In this document: piece by piece, positions 8,585 to 15,499 of the stretch
Position numbering within the stretch: position 1 is the stretch's first letter
Layout of the letters: each line of letters opens with the position of its first letter
Position numbers and translations under genes: made by a program
The notes under the pieces: model-generated
Database searches by the model: none
Told to the model about the DNA's origin: nothing
Seen by the model: only the letters and a program-made list of their open reading frames with translations
NCBI GenBank assembly: GCA_964503935.1
Contig: CAZDCJ010000001.1
Span: forward strand, 1-54,581
DNA from: STD2-77 sp964503935
GTDB lineage: Bacteria > Patescibacteriota > Minisyncoccia > JAHIHE01 > JAGLIN01
Length of the DNA stretch: 54,581 nucleotides
Reading direction: 5' to 3'

Positions 8585-8941
8585 ATGGACTCGAAAAGAG
8601 TGAGAGAGAAAACCATAAAAGTGGCAAGGAAGGCGCAGGCTTTCGGACAAGAAGCGAAGAAGGCCCGGGATTCTTTCCGACGCATTGATAACGGAGATAT
8701 TATCCAGATAGTCAGGATAATGCCGGAACCCCGCTTCGCCATCCCATATATGAGCGAAGAGAAAACAGCACTGGGGATGAAAGGCAGGGAAAGGATCATC
8801 GCCTTCGGGAAAGAGACGGCTAAGAAACCCGAACATCCGCCGAAAAAGACGCAAGTAAGATGGATGCCGGAAGATTTCAAGATCCAAGGAGAAGCATTGG
8901 GAAGGGCCGGGACTGATAAGGATTTCCAAGAAGCCGTCTAG
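8585..8941 (+). CDS. Hypothetical basic protein with in-frame TAG; frame continues to 9034
   Basis: 118 aa from ATG 8585 to TAG 8939-8941. The protein is basic, with a helical Lys/Arg-rich start and a middle containing VRIMPEPRFAIP. After the TAG the same frame stays open for 30 codons (starts KINVSIGPEDVVGFF) to TGA at 9032-9034, which lies at the foot of a terminator hairpin. The intact gene may therefore have encoded about 149 residues, and the TAG may be a mutation or a readthrough site. A promoter is correctly placed upstream. The hydrophobic frames on the opposite strand are shadows. Family unknown. Confidence 0.5.
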   Translation: MDSKRVREKTIKVARKAQAFGQEAKKARDSFRRIDNGDIIQIVRIMPEPRFAIPYMSEEKTALGMKGRERIIAFGKETAKKPEHPPKKTQVRWMPEDFKIQGEALGRAGTDKDFQEAV

Positions 8942-9032
8942 AAGATAAATGTCTCCATAGGACCGGAAGACGTCGTCGGATTCTTCTCAAGAGAAGAACT
9001 GATACTCCTGAAACGGGCCCCGTTCATCTTCT

Positions 9033-9060
9033 GACAGGAATAAACGCCTGTCTTTTATTT
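9033..9060 (+). terminator. Rho-independent terminator
   Basis: GACAGG, an eight-base loop and CCTGTC are followed by TTTTATTT. It begins in the TGA that ends the extended frame from 8585, which supports plus-strand transcription of that unit. Confidence 0.75.
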
Positions 9061-9100
9061 GGCAGAAATTCACGAAATATCCCTGTATCTGTGTCTCTCC

Positions 9101-9129
9101 TTGACTTTATCCATAAGATGTCTTATATA
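9101..9129 (+). promoter_or_regulatory. Sigma70-type promoter, predicted leaderless start
   Basis: TTGACT (9101-9106), a 17 bp spacer and TATATA (9124-9129). The expected start site (9136-9137) coincides with the ATG at 9137, so this mRNA too would be leaderless. Confidence 0.6.
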
Positions 9130-9136
9130 TTTCCAT

Positions 9137-9517
9137 ATGACACGACCATATTTCTCAAGCGAGTACACGCGGAAAGAAAAACAAAGAAAGAGAAGGACAA
9201 GAGAAGAACGGAGAGCGGAGATCAACGCTCCGCGCAAGAAAATAAAAAGAGGAGATCAGGTCAGACTCAATCCCGGAAGGATCCGGAAAGATGCCGACCT
9301 GTGGCAAGCGCCGGTTGACGCGAAAATCATGGCGCAGCTTCTTGCCAACAGGAAAGAGGTAATCGAAGAATATATGGCAGAAGTTACAGGCATGACCTTG
9401 GGAAAAGCCGGCGGAAGAAATTGCTGGAACGTGGCCGTAAGGCTGCCGGACGGCAAGATGATGAATGCCATATTCTTCGAAATCGAACTCGAAAAGATAG
9501 AAGCGCAGCCGGGATAA
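9137..9517 (+). CDS. Small basic hypothetical protein (126 aa)
   Basis: I start this gene at ATG 9137 rather than at the first ATG of the open frame (9059), because the promoter at 9101-9129 lies inside that longer version. The first 35 residues are very rich in Lys and Arg (KEKQRKRRTREERR). Then comes GDQVRLNPGRI, which looks like an SH3-like barrel start, a helical middle (MAQLLANRKEVIEEYMAEV) and strands NVAVRLPDGK and FFEIELEKIE. The basic tail followed by a small barrel would suit a nucleic-acid or ribosome-binding protein, but that is a guess. It has its own promoter and terminator. Confidence 0.65.
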   Translation: MTRPYFSSEYTRKEKQRKRRTREERRAEINAPRKKIKRGDQVRLNPGRIRKDADLWQAPVDAKIMAQLLANRKEVIEEYMAEVTGMTLGKAGGRNCWNVAVRLPDGKMMNAIFFEIELEKIEAQPG

Positions 9518-9541
9518 TCTAAGTGAATCCACGGCTTTTTT
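9507..9541 (+). terminator. Rho-independent terminator
   Basis: AGCCG plus GGAT pair with ATCC plus CGGCT (one bulged A), followed by six T. The stop codon of the gene at 9137-9517 lies in the hairpin. Confidence 0.6.
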
Positions 9542-9580
9542 ATCCGCCGAAGCCAGCCGTCTTTCCGGCCAGAAATTCAG

Positions 9581-9609
9581 TTGACAAATCAGACAAAAAG
9601 GGGTACTCT
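9581..9609 (+). promoter_or_regulatory. Sigma70-type promoter
   Basis: A consensus TTGACA (9581-9586), a 17 bp spacer and TACTCT (9604-9609). The predicted start is about 9616, at the foot of the leader hairpin at 9615-9642. Confidence 0.65.
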
Positions 9610-9614
9610 TTGGG

Positions 9615-9642
9615 CAACGCCTTTACGGTACATCGGGCGTTG
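9615..9642 (+). promoter_or_regulatory. 5' leader stem-loop
   Basis: CAACGCC (9615-9621) pairs perfectly with GGCGTTG (9636-9642) around a 14-base loop. It starts at the predicted first base of the mRNA and ends 29 bp before the ATG, leaving the SD free. A stem exactly at the 5' end often stabilises mRNA; a regulatory role is possible. Confidence 0.5.
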
Positions 9643-9671
9643 AGGAAATTGAAGCAAAAGAGGGAGAAAAA

Positions 9672-10091
9672 ATGCTAAAAGAAAGGACGATACACAAAGG
9701 ACAGCAAGTTAAGGCAAGGGTCATAGGAGATTCGGGCAAAGAGATCATGTTCGTAGCTTTCGTGATACGATCCACGAAAAAATGGTACTGGCATCTCCTG
9801 ATTGAGAACGGTCCGCACCGCCACAAGTGCATAGTGCTCAAATCCTCTGAGTTCCAAGAATTGCACGACGAAAAACTGGAGGGACTTCTTCATCATCTAG
9901 AGATATTACCCAAGGAAAAATTAGATGAAGATTTCTTCGCCTGCAATAGCACATTAAGCACTAAATCCGTAGAAATGGCGGAATTCCTGCTAACCAGAGG
10001 TTTCATCACGATGATTACCAAAGAAGAAATGCTTGAGACGTGCAAGACGCCTCCGATGGAAAATGAACCGATAATAATAGCCTTCCAATAA
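9672..10091 (+). CDS. Hypothetical protein (139 aa)
   Basis: The ATG has a strong SD (GAGGGAG, four bases upstream). The N-terminal half looks like a small beta domain (KGQQVKARVIGDSGKE, then FVAFVIRSTKKWYWHLLIE). The C-terminal half is helical with several His and Cys (LHHLEILPK, FLLTRGFITMITKEEMLE). No membrane segment and no recognised family. It is an isolated transcription unit with a consensus promoter, a leader hairpin and a weak terminator. Confidence 0.65.
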   Translation: MLKERTIHKGQQVKARVIGDSGKEIMFVAFVIRSTKKWYWHLLIENGPHRHKCIVLKSSEFQELHDEKLEGLLHHLEILPKEKLDEDFFACNSTLSTKSVEMAEFLLTRGFITMITKEEMLETCKTPPMENEPIIIAFQ

Positions 10092-10117
10092 AGGGCCAAA
10101 AACGGTTTCTTTTTTTG
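10090..10117 (+). terminator. Weak terminator
   Basis: AAAGGGCC can pair imperfectly with GGTTTCTTT (two G-U pairs and a bulge) and is followed by a run of T. It starts at the stop codon of 9672-10091. Confidence 0.35.
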
Positions 10118-10136
10118 TCTTCGTCCGAGAACCTGG

Positions 10137-10165
10137 TTGCTTTTATCCCGGATTCGTAATATGAT
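10137..10165 (+). promoter_or_regulatory. Sigma70-type promoter
   Basis: TTGCTT (10137-10142), a 17 bp spacer and TATGAT (10160-10165, five of six consensus bases). It would give a leader of about 40 nt before the 59-codon gene at 10213. Confidence 0.6.
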
Positions 10166-10212
10166 CAGGATAAGAAAAACAGAAGGCGCGAAGAAAGCAA
10201 AGGGAGGACCAG

Positions 10213-10392
10213 ATGAGACCCGAAACGATCATCAAGTCGATAATTATCGTGATTGCGATATTCTTAGCCGTAGTGATCGGCATGTTTGTCATCAAGATAG
10301 AGATAGTAGAAGAATTCACCATACTGCTAACCTTTACGATCATAGCAGGATTTATCGGAAGAAATAAGATAAAGGAATATTTATATTTTTGA
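10213..10392 (+). CDS. Small two-helix membrane protein (59 aa)
   Basis: A 59-codon gene starting at ATG 10213 with a strong SD (AGGGAGG, five bases upstream). Two hydrophobic helices (about residues 9-27 and 35-49) are separated by a short charged turn (KIEIVEE), with a basic end (GRNKIKEY). The TGA stop touches the terminator stem. The complete promoter, SD and terminator set makes this convincing despite its size. Function unknown; a small membrane modulator or hydrophobic toxin-like peptide would both fit. Confidence 0.65.
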   Translation: MRPETIIKSIIIVIAIFLAVVIGMFVIKIEIVEEFTILLTFTIIAGFIGRNKIKEYLYF

Positions 10393-10414
10393 AGGACATA
10401 AGTCCTTTTTTATT
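10392..10414 (+). terminator. Rho-independent terminator
   Basis: AAGGAC, an ATAA loop and GTCCTT are followed by a T-rich tract. It starts at the last base of the stop codon of 10213-10392. Confidence 0.75.
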
Positions 10415-10511
10415 ATCCGCCCGTCCAGTGATCGATCAAGTATGGTAGTAAGAAAACAGTCCTTGCCGGATCGTAAGTACTAGAACGCACAGTAATTCCA
10501 GATTCCGGGAT

Positions 10512-10595
10512 GGAGTAGCGAGCTTTAGCTCGCGCTGCTATCCCATACAGTCAGGGCTAAATCTGGAATGCGCGCGGGATAAATCCTGCTACTCC
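10512..10595 (+). repeat. Dispersed palindromic repeat (GGAGTAG family)
   Basis: An 84 bp element with inverted ends GGAGTAGC and GCTACTCC and internal palindromes (AGCTTTAGCT; GGGATAAATCC). The GCGCGCGG...CTACTCC half recurs at 22779-22804 and 25854-25879, and the ends recur at 40010-40111. With the next element it fills the gap between the genes at 10213 and 10824. Confidence 0.7.
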
Positions 10596-10604
10596 ATTCG
10601 CATC

Positions 10605-10739
10605 TGTCATTGCGAGAAACGAGCGTAGCGAGCGACGTGGCAACCCCGAGCCCATGCAAAAAGAACCGTAGCAGGAGATATCGTGAATTACATATCCGGA
10701 ATCGCCGCACTTGTCGCAAACTCCAAACTCGCAATGACA
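10605..10739 (+). repeat. Dispersed palindromic repeat (TGTCAT-ended)
   Basis: 135 bp with inverted ends TGTCATTGCGAG and CTCGCAATGACA. The left part recurs at 22829-22873. It belongs to the wider set of TGTCAT...ATGACA elements found in gaps across the window. Confidence 0.7.
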
Positions 10740-10773
10740 TAAAAATATGGAACCTTGCGCCTTTTTGTTTTCC

Positions 10774-10802
10774 TTGACTTATACCCATCATTTCCCTACA
10801 GT
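10774..10802 (+). promoter_or_regulatory. Sigma70-type promoter
   Basis: TTGACT (10774-10779), a 17 bp spacer and TACAGT (10797-10802). Predicted start near 10809, leaving a leader of about 15 nt that is mostly the SD. Confidence 0.6.
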
Positions 10803-10823
10803 AAAACCAAATGGAGGGATAAA

Positions 10824-11231
10824 ATGGACCTTGAGAAAAAGATATGGGTATTCCTGAGGATTATCGCAATAATCCTGGCATTCTGCTTCTGGAAGTATAT
10901 ATTCGTCCTCGTCGCGCTTATCCTAATCCTTTTGTTCTTATGTCTCGTGCTGTTTATCGGCGCACTACTGCTATGCGTCCCGCTCTTTGCCTTTTGTGCC
11001 GTGATATTTGCCGGGGCGATGACAGTAATCGGCGGAAAAGCCGCTTTTACCTGGTCGATGTGGTTTTCCTACCTCGAGTGGGAAAAATGGGAGAACGGTT
11101 CTCTCTCATCCTTGGGCCAACCCTACTTGAAAACTGCGACTGGGCAAGTAAAGAAAAGGACGGCGTATCCCTTATGGCGCAAGACGGGAAACGAGAAGCA
11201 TAAGTTTCGTCGGACCCATATAGGTAAATAA
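10824..11231 (+). CDS. Membrane protein with long hydrophobic N-terminal half (135 aa)
   Basis: Start ATG 10824, with GGAGGG four bases upstream; a longer frame from 10755 would begin before the promoter and is rejected. After MDLEKKIW the first 80 residues are almost entirely hydrophobic (three helices; a Leu/Phe/Val stretch with two Cys). Then comes a Trp-rich amphipathic part (SMWFSYLEWEKWENG) and a basic soluble tail. No family recognised. Single-gene unit with promoter and terminator. Confidence 0.65.
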   Translation: MDLEKKIWVFLRIIAIILAFCFWKYIFVLVALILILLFLCLVLFIGALLLCVPLFAFCAVIFAGAMTVIGGKAAFTWSMWFSYLEWEKWENGSLSSLGQPYLKTATGQVKKRTAYPLWRKTGNEKHKFRRTHIGK

Positions 11232-11244
11232 AAAAATATAAGGA

Positions 11245-11271
11245 AAGACTCCCTAAGGAGTCTTATTTCTT
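11245..11271 (+). terminator. Rho-independent terminator
   Basis: AAGACTCC, a CTAA loop and GGAGTCTT are followed by ATTTCTT. The right arm and tail (GGAGTCTTATTTCTT) are repeated exactly in the next terminator at 11633. Confidence 0.8.
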
Positions 11272-11277
11272 ATAAAA

Positions 11278-11306
11278 TTGACAGGGGGACGCTCCGTCTA
11301 TAGTAT
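11278..11306 (+). promoter_or_regulatory. Sigma70-type promoter
   Basis: A consensus TTGACA (11278-11283), a 17 bp spacer and TAGTAT (11301-11306). It lies directly behind the previous gene's terminator. Confidence 0.65.
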
Positions 11307-11327
11307 TAAAGAAAAAGGAGGGATTAT

Positions 11328-11618
11328 ATAGTCAATTCAAAATGCAAGACCTCACCGATATGCAAGGTAACGCTGCTTCTATTGTCGTTATTGATAGTAG
11401 TAGGAATAACTTTGGATATCGCCACCACAGCAACCTTGGTAGCTTTCTCTGCAGGACTGATGATGTTCTTTTTCGGGCTTATTGCGCTTCTCGATGACGG
11501 AAAGATAATATTGTTTTGTCCGCTCAGGATAATGACGCTGAGTCCGAAGGAAAGGATCGTCATGATCTCAACAGGAGCACCATTGCTCCTGGTCAGCATC
11601 GCAAAGATGTCGTTATGA
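11328..11618 (+). CDS. Small membrane protein (96 aa), probable non-ATG start
   Basis: The open frame holds three hydrophobic segments and a short loop with LLDDGK. No ATG is usable: the first in-frame standard start is TTG 11382, already inside the first helix. Upstream the frame stays open to the SD GGAGGG (11317-11322), and the codon at the correct distance is ATA 11328, giving an N-terminus VNSKCKTSPICKV before the helix. I chose ATA because the SD, promoter and protein topology agree; a mutated ATG or a sequencing error are alternatives. Function unknown. Confidence 0.5.
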   Translation: MVNSKCKTSPICKVTLLLLSLLIVVGITLDIATTATLVAFSAGLMMFFFGLIALLDDGKIILFCPLRIMTLSPKERIVMISTGAPLLLVSIAKMSL

Positions 11619-11632
11619 CTTAATAGGAAAAC

Positions 11633-11660
11633 AAGACTCTCGATAGGAGTCTTATTTCTT
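11633..11660 (+). terminator. Rho-independent terminator, overlapping the uvrB end
   Basis: AAGACTC and GAGTCTT around a seven-base loop, followed by ATTTCTT. It ends the plus-strand array and overlaps the 3' end of the convergent uvrB. Confidence 0.75.
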
Positions 11661-13616
11661 TATGAGCCGTTTCAATTGGTTGACCTCGTCGCGGATAAGC
11701 GCCGCTTCCTCGAACTTGAGCTCGCGCGCCAGCTGCTTCATCTCCTGTTCCTTCTCCCGGACGATCCGCGGGATATCCTCGATATCCTGCGCTATCTCCT
11801 TGTACTCGGACGCTACCCTGGGCGCTATCTCATGATCCACGATGCTACTGATCTTCTTCTGGATGGAAGCCGGAGTGATGCGGTGCTCCTTGTTGTAAGC
11901 GACCTGGAGCTCGCGACGGCGATTGGTCTCGTCAATCGCCCGGCGCATGGAGCCGGTGATGTTGTCGGCATAGAGGATGACCCGGCCGCTGATATTACGC
12001 GCGGCCCGCCCCATGGTCTGGATAAGCGAGGTCTCGCTACGGAGGAATCCTTCCTTGTCGGCGTCCAATATGCCCACCAGGGTGACCTCGGGAAGGTCGA
12101 GACCTTCGCGGAGCAGGTTCACTCCGACAAGGCAGTCGAATTTCCCCTTGCGCAGCTGCCGAAGGATCTGGATGCGCTCCAGGGTGTCCACGTCGCTGTG
12201 CAGATAGGTGGACTTGATGCCCATGTCGCGCAGGTAATCGTCGAGGTCTTCCGCCATCTTCTTGGTAAGCGTCGTTACCAGCGTCCGCTCTCCTTTTTCC
12301 GCACGCGCTTTGATTTCCCTCGCGAGATCTTCTACCTGGTTCTCCAGCGGACGGACATCGATTTCCGGATCGAGAAGCCCGGTCGGCCGCACGATCTGCT
12401 CCACGATCCGCGAGGCGGTCTCTTTCTCGTAGTCTCCCGGCGTCGCCGAGACATAGACGACCTGATTGATCTTCTCCTGAAACTCTTCGAATTTTAGCGG
12501 CCGGTTGTCCATCGCCGAGGGCAGACGGAAGCCATAATCTACCAGGGCCGACTTGCGCGCCTTATCCCCCGCGTACATCGCGCGGATCTGCGGCACGGTC
12601 ACGTGCGACTCGTCGATGAACATAAGGAAATCCTTCGGGAAATAATCGATGAGCGTGTAGGGCGCCTCACCCGCGCGCCGGCCGGTCAGATAGCGCGAAT
12701 AGTTCTCGATACCATTGCAATATCCGATCTCGCGGATCATCTCGAGGTCGAATCGGGTCCTCTGCGCGATCCTTTCCGCTTCCAGGGGTTTCCCATGCTT
12801 TTCGAAAAATTTGATCCGCTCTCTCATCTCTTTCTCGATCTTGACGATAGAATCCTGCAGTGCCCCGTTCTCCACCACGAAATGCTTGGCAGGGAAGATC
12901 ATCAGCTCCTTGTGCTCTGCCACGCGCTTGCGGCTCACCTCTTCGAATTCGATTATCCGGCCGATCCTGCCGTCCTCGATCTCTATGCGATAGATGGACT
13001 CCGCCGCAGGCGGGATGATCTCAAGGACGTTCCCTACCGCCCGGAATTTTCCCTTCGACAGGATCTCGCTCCGGGAATAATACATCTCGACAAAATGGTG
13101 GATGAGCTCTTCACGGTCTGTCTTGTTCCCCGCGCGAAGGAATGCCACTTCCTTGCGGTAGGCTTCCGGCGAACCCAAGCCGTAGATACAGGAGACGGAC
13201 GAGACCACGATGACGTCGCGGCGGCTCATGAGCTCGGAAGTCGCGCGGTGGCGGAGTTTCTCTATCTCTTCGTTGACCTGAGTTTCCTTCTCGATATACG
13301 TATCAGTCGTCGCCATGTATGCTTCCGGCTGGTAGTAGTCGTAGTAAGACACGAAATATTCCACCGCGTTCTCAGGAAAGAATTCCCGAAACTCGCTCAC
13401 CAGCTGCGCCGCCAGCGTCTTATTATGCGCGATAACTAGGGCAGGCTTCTGCATCTTCTCGATGACTCCCGCCATGGTGAAAGTCTTCCCGGATCCGGTC
13501 ACACCCAAAAGCGCCTGGTGCTTATAGCCTTTCTTAAGGCCCGCATGCAGCTTCTCAATCGCCTGGGGCTGGTCCCCCGCCGGCTTGAATTTCGATCTTA
13601 TCTTGAATTTCGGCAT
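11652..13616 (-). CDS. uvrB: Excinuclease ABC subunit UvrB
   Basis: 654 aa, close to the usual 660-670. Walker A is GVTGSGKT (about residues 39-46). The beta-hairpin that threads DNA contains SYYDYYQPEAY, the Walker B-type motif is DESH, and the C-terminal helicase half includes GVNLLREGLDLPEV and QTMGRAARN. The last 40 residues form the UvrC-binding UVR motif (KEQEMKQLARELKFEEAA). UvrB receives damaged DNA from UvrA and recruits UvrC for dual incision. uvrA and uvrC are not in the window. No SD before the ATG. It is convergent with the plus-strand ORFan array. Confidence 0.98.
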   Translation of the reverse strand: MPKFKIRSKFKPAGDQPQAIEKLHAGLKKGYKHQALLGVTGSGKTFTMAGVIEKMQKPALVIAHNKTLAAQLVSEFREFFPENAVEYFVSYYDYYQPEAYMATTDTYIEKETQVNEEIEKLRHRATSELMSRRDVIVVSSVSCIYGLGSPEAYRKEVAFLRAGNKTDREELIHHFVEMYYSRSEILSKGKFRAVGNVLEIIPPAAESIYRIEIEDGRIGRIIEFEEVSRKRVAEHKELMIFPAKHFVVENGALQDSIVKIEKEMRERIKFFEKHGKPLEAERIAQRTRFDLEMIREIGYCNGIENYSRYLTGRRAGEAPYTLIDYFPKDFLMFIDESHVTVPQIRAMYAGDKARKSALVDYGFRLPSAMDNRPLKFEEFQEKINQVVYVSATPGDYEKETASRIVEQIVRPTGLLDPEIDVRPLENQVEDLAREIKARAEKGERTLVTTLTKKMAEDLDDYLRDMGIKSTYLHSDVDTLERIQILRQLRKGKFDCLVGVNLLREGLDLPEVTLVGILDADKEGFLRSETSLIQTMGRAARNISGRVILYADNITGSMRRAIDETNRRRELQVAYNKEHRITPASIQKKISSIVDHEIAPRVASEYKEIAQDIEDIPRIVREKEQEMKQLARELKFEEAALIRDEVNQLKRLIKK

Positions 13617-13753
13617 ACTTGCGCGGTTAACTTATGTACATCATTATAGCCGCTAATATATTTTTAGTAAAACCCGCGGTTGCGAGGCAATAAAAAAGAG
13701 CGCTTAATCTTATCAAGACACTCACTCAAATCTGTAAACCTTTTCTATGTATT

Positions 13754-14395
13754 TCACCAATCCGCCTTTTCCGGATGCTTCTTCAGATACTCCTCCCCGT
13801 GTCCTACCTCGGTATTAATAGGAATCTTTGCCTTACAAAGAGGACATTCAGATTCTGGATAAGTTTCAATCTCAATTGTAGCGAGTGACAGTAGCTTCTC
13901 CACACCCAATATTTCTGCGGAAACTTTTCCTCCGCTTCTGTCTACCAGGATATGGCATCCTACCACATTAGCGCCCGCTTCCCGACATTGCTTTATGGTC
14001 TCGGCAACCGAACCTCCGGTCGTCACTATATCTTCGACCACCAAAATCCTCTTGCCTCTGATATCTTCCTTGCCTCTCTTTAATATCTGTTTTCCTTTAT
14101 CGTCTTTTTCTGTATAAAGCGACAATACATCTTCATTCGTATACTCATAAAGAGCCAAGGAAACCGCTGTGGCAATCTTTATGCCTGCAATTGCAGGGCC
14201 TACTACCGCCTCTATTCCTTCACAAACCCATTCCCAAGCTATCTTTTTGCTATAATAGCAAAGTGTACTTGAAGAAATTACGGCCTTTGTCTTCTCAAGA
14301 TACATCCCAGAGTGGTCCTCACCTGCTAAAACGAAATGTCCCGCAAGGACTGCTCCGCTGTTTTTGAACGCTTCAAATATTTCTCCGTCGCTCAT
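13754..14395 (-). CDS. pyrE: Orotate phosphoribosyltransferase
   Basis: 213 aa. The PRPP-binding motif is ILVVEDIVTTGGS (about residues 118-130), preceded by the Rossmann-like core. It transfers orotate to PRPP to give orotidine 5'-phosphate. The C-terminus carries an extension with CPLCKAKIPINTEVGHG, as in a subgroup of OPRTases that have a terminal CxxC. It lies 6 bp behind pyrF, so the last two UMP steps are made together. No other pyr genes are nearby. Confidence 0.93.
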   Translation of the reverse strand: MSDGEIFEAFKNSGAVLAGHFVLAGEDHSGMYLEKTKAVISSSTLCYYSKKIAWEWVCEGIEAVVGPAIAGIKIATAVSLALYEYTNEDVLSLYTEKDDKGKQILKRGKEDIRGKRILVVEDIVTTGGSVAETIKQCREAGANVVGCHILVDRSGGKVSAEILGVEKLLSLATIEIETYPESECPLCKAKIPINTEVGHGEEYLKKHPEKADW

Positions 14396-14401
14396 CTGAT
14401 A

Positions 14402-15295
14402 TCACCTCAGTCTGCCAGCTATGAATCCGGCTACTTCTTCATTCATCTCTTTAACCTTTCTCCTTGCGACTTCCGCGAAATCAGGACCGCTCGAAGCATA
14501 TATGACTCCTCTTGAAGAATTTATGGCAAGGCCGCCGTTCTCATCATCAAGTCCGTTTTCAAGGACCTCTTTTAGCCCTCCGCCCTGGAAACCGACTCCT
14601 GGAATCAGAAGAGGCATCCTGCCTACGACTCCCCGGATCATCTTCAGTTCTTCCGGATAAGTCGCACCCGCTACGAGAGCGCAGTTCCCGTTATAATTCC
14701 ATTTTTCATAGGTCCTTCTGGCGACGTGAAGATACAGAGGTTCTCCATCCACTATAAGATTCTGGATCTCTTCGGACCCTGCATTGGAAGTCTTGCAGAG
14801 TACGATTACTCCCAGATCTTCCTCGGCGAAGAAAACATCGAGAGAATCCCCGTTTCCGGTATAAGGGTTGACGGTAATACCGTTTACTCCGGACAAATTC
14901 TCCACATCCGCCTCCAGATATTTCTTATTGCTGTTGCCTATATCGCCCCGTTTGGAGTCCATAACGATCGGAACATCCGGAGCGATCCGGCGTATCATCT
15001 GCACTGTATCCCTTAGCGCTTCCGCGCCCCAGGTGCCCATGCTGTCAAAAAATCCCCGGTTAATCTTATACGCACAAACCAGGTCAGCAGTCGCGCAGAC
15101 GATACGCCTGGCAAATTCCACCACATAAGCGGCATTCTTACTGGAAATCGAAGAATATGTCGACCTAATGAAAGAACCGAACTTTTCCTCCTCAAAAAGA
15201 GTTTTGGGAATCTTCTCGAAATCGATATCCAGTCCTATGCAAATCAACCCTCCTTCTTCGTTCCTGGCTTTCAGCTGTTTAATGAAGTTCTTCAC
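14402..15295 (-). CDS. pyrF: Orotidine 5'-phosphate decarboxylase (long, subfamily 2)
   Basis: 297 aa, the size of the longer PyrF group. Motifs are GLDIDFEKIP near the N-terminus, the catalytic MDSKRGDIGNS (Lys/Asp pair), ITVNPYTGNGDS and PGVGFQGG (phosphate loop). It converts OMP to UMP. The start is GTG 15295, set by a strong SD (AGGAGG, seven bases upstream). The GTG overlaps the TGA of the 35-codon frame at 15292-15399 (GTGA), which suggests translational coupling. Confidence 0.95.
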   Translation of the reverse strand: MKNFIKQLKARNEEGGLICIGLDIDFEKIPKTLFEEEKFGSFIRSTYSSISSKNAAYVVEFARRIVCATADLVCAYKINRGFFDSMGTWGAEALRDTVQMIRRIAPDVPIVMDSKRGDIGNSNKKYLEADVENLSGVNGITVNPYTGNGDSLDVFFAEEDLGVIVLCKTSNAGSEEIQNLIVDGEPLYLHVARRTYEKWNYNGNCALVAGATYPEELKMIRGVVGRMPLLIPGVGFQGGGLKEVLENGLDDENGGLAINSSRGVIYASSGPDFAEVARRKVKEMNEEVAGFIAGRLR

Positions 15296-15399
15296 CGCTT
15301 CTCCTCCTTTTTCTCCGTCTCTTCCTTTCGTTCATCAAATAACGGCTTCAGGGATTCATACCCTTCTCCCTTATCATTTTTTGACAACACGAATGTCAT
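15292..15399 (-). CDS. Short leader ORF overlapping the pyrF start (35 aa)
   Basis: ATG 15399 is preceded by AGAGGTAAGAGAG, and the frame ends in TGA that overlaps the GTG of pyrF by four bases. The peptide is highly charged and its Lys/Glu-rich end encodes the pyrF SD (GGAGGAG). It may be a coupling ORF that delivers ribosomes to pyrF rather than a functional protein. Confidence 0.4.
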   Translation of the reverse strand: MTFVLSKNDKGEGYESLKPLFDERKEETEKKEEKR

Positions 15400-15467
15400 C
15401 TCTCTTACCTCTTTCAATGTTCAATTTGATTATAAACCGTTTTTCCTCCATTCTTTATTCTGGATGC

Positions 15468-15496
15468 AAGCTACCATATCCGGCCACTACTGTCAA
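15468..15496 (-). promoter_or_regulatory. Probable promoter of pyrFE
   Basis: On the minus strand: TTGACA (15491-15496), a 17 bp spacer and TAGCTT (15468-15473). The leader from about 15461 to 15399 shows no strong attenuator hairpin. Confidence 0.45.
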
Positions 15497-15499
15497 TGC

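Noticed and set aside
8509..8929. Hydrophobic minus-strand frames opposite the 8585 gene
   Set aside because: They mirror a charged plus-strand gene that has its own promoter and terminator; no SD or promoter on the minus side.
9059..9136. Longer N-terminus for the 9137 gene
   Set aside because: The promoter -35 and -10 lie inside this stretch, so it would not be transcribed from that promoter.
12603..13439. 278-codon plus-strand frame
   Set aside because: Antisense to uvrB, whose motifs are complete.
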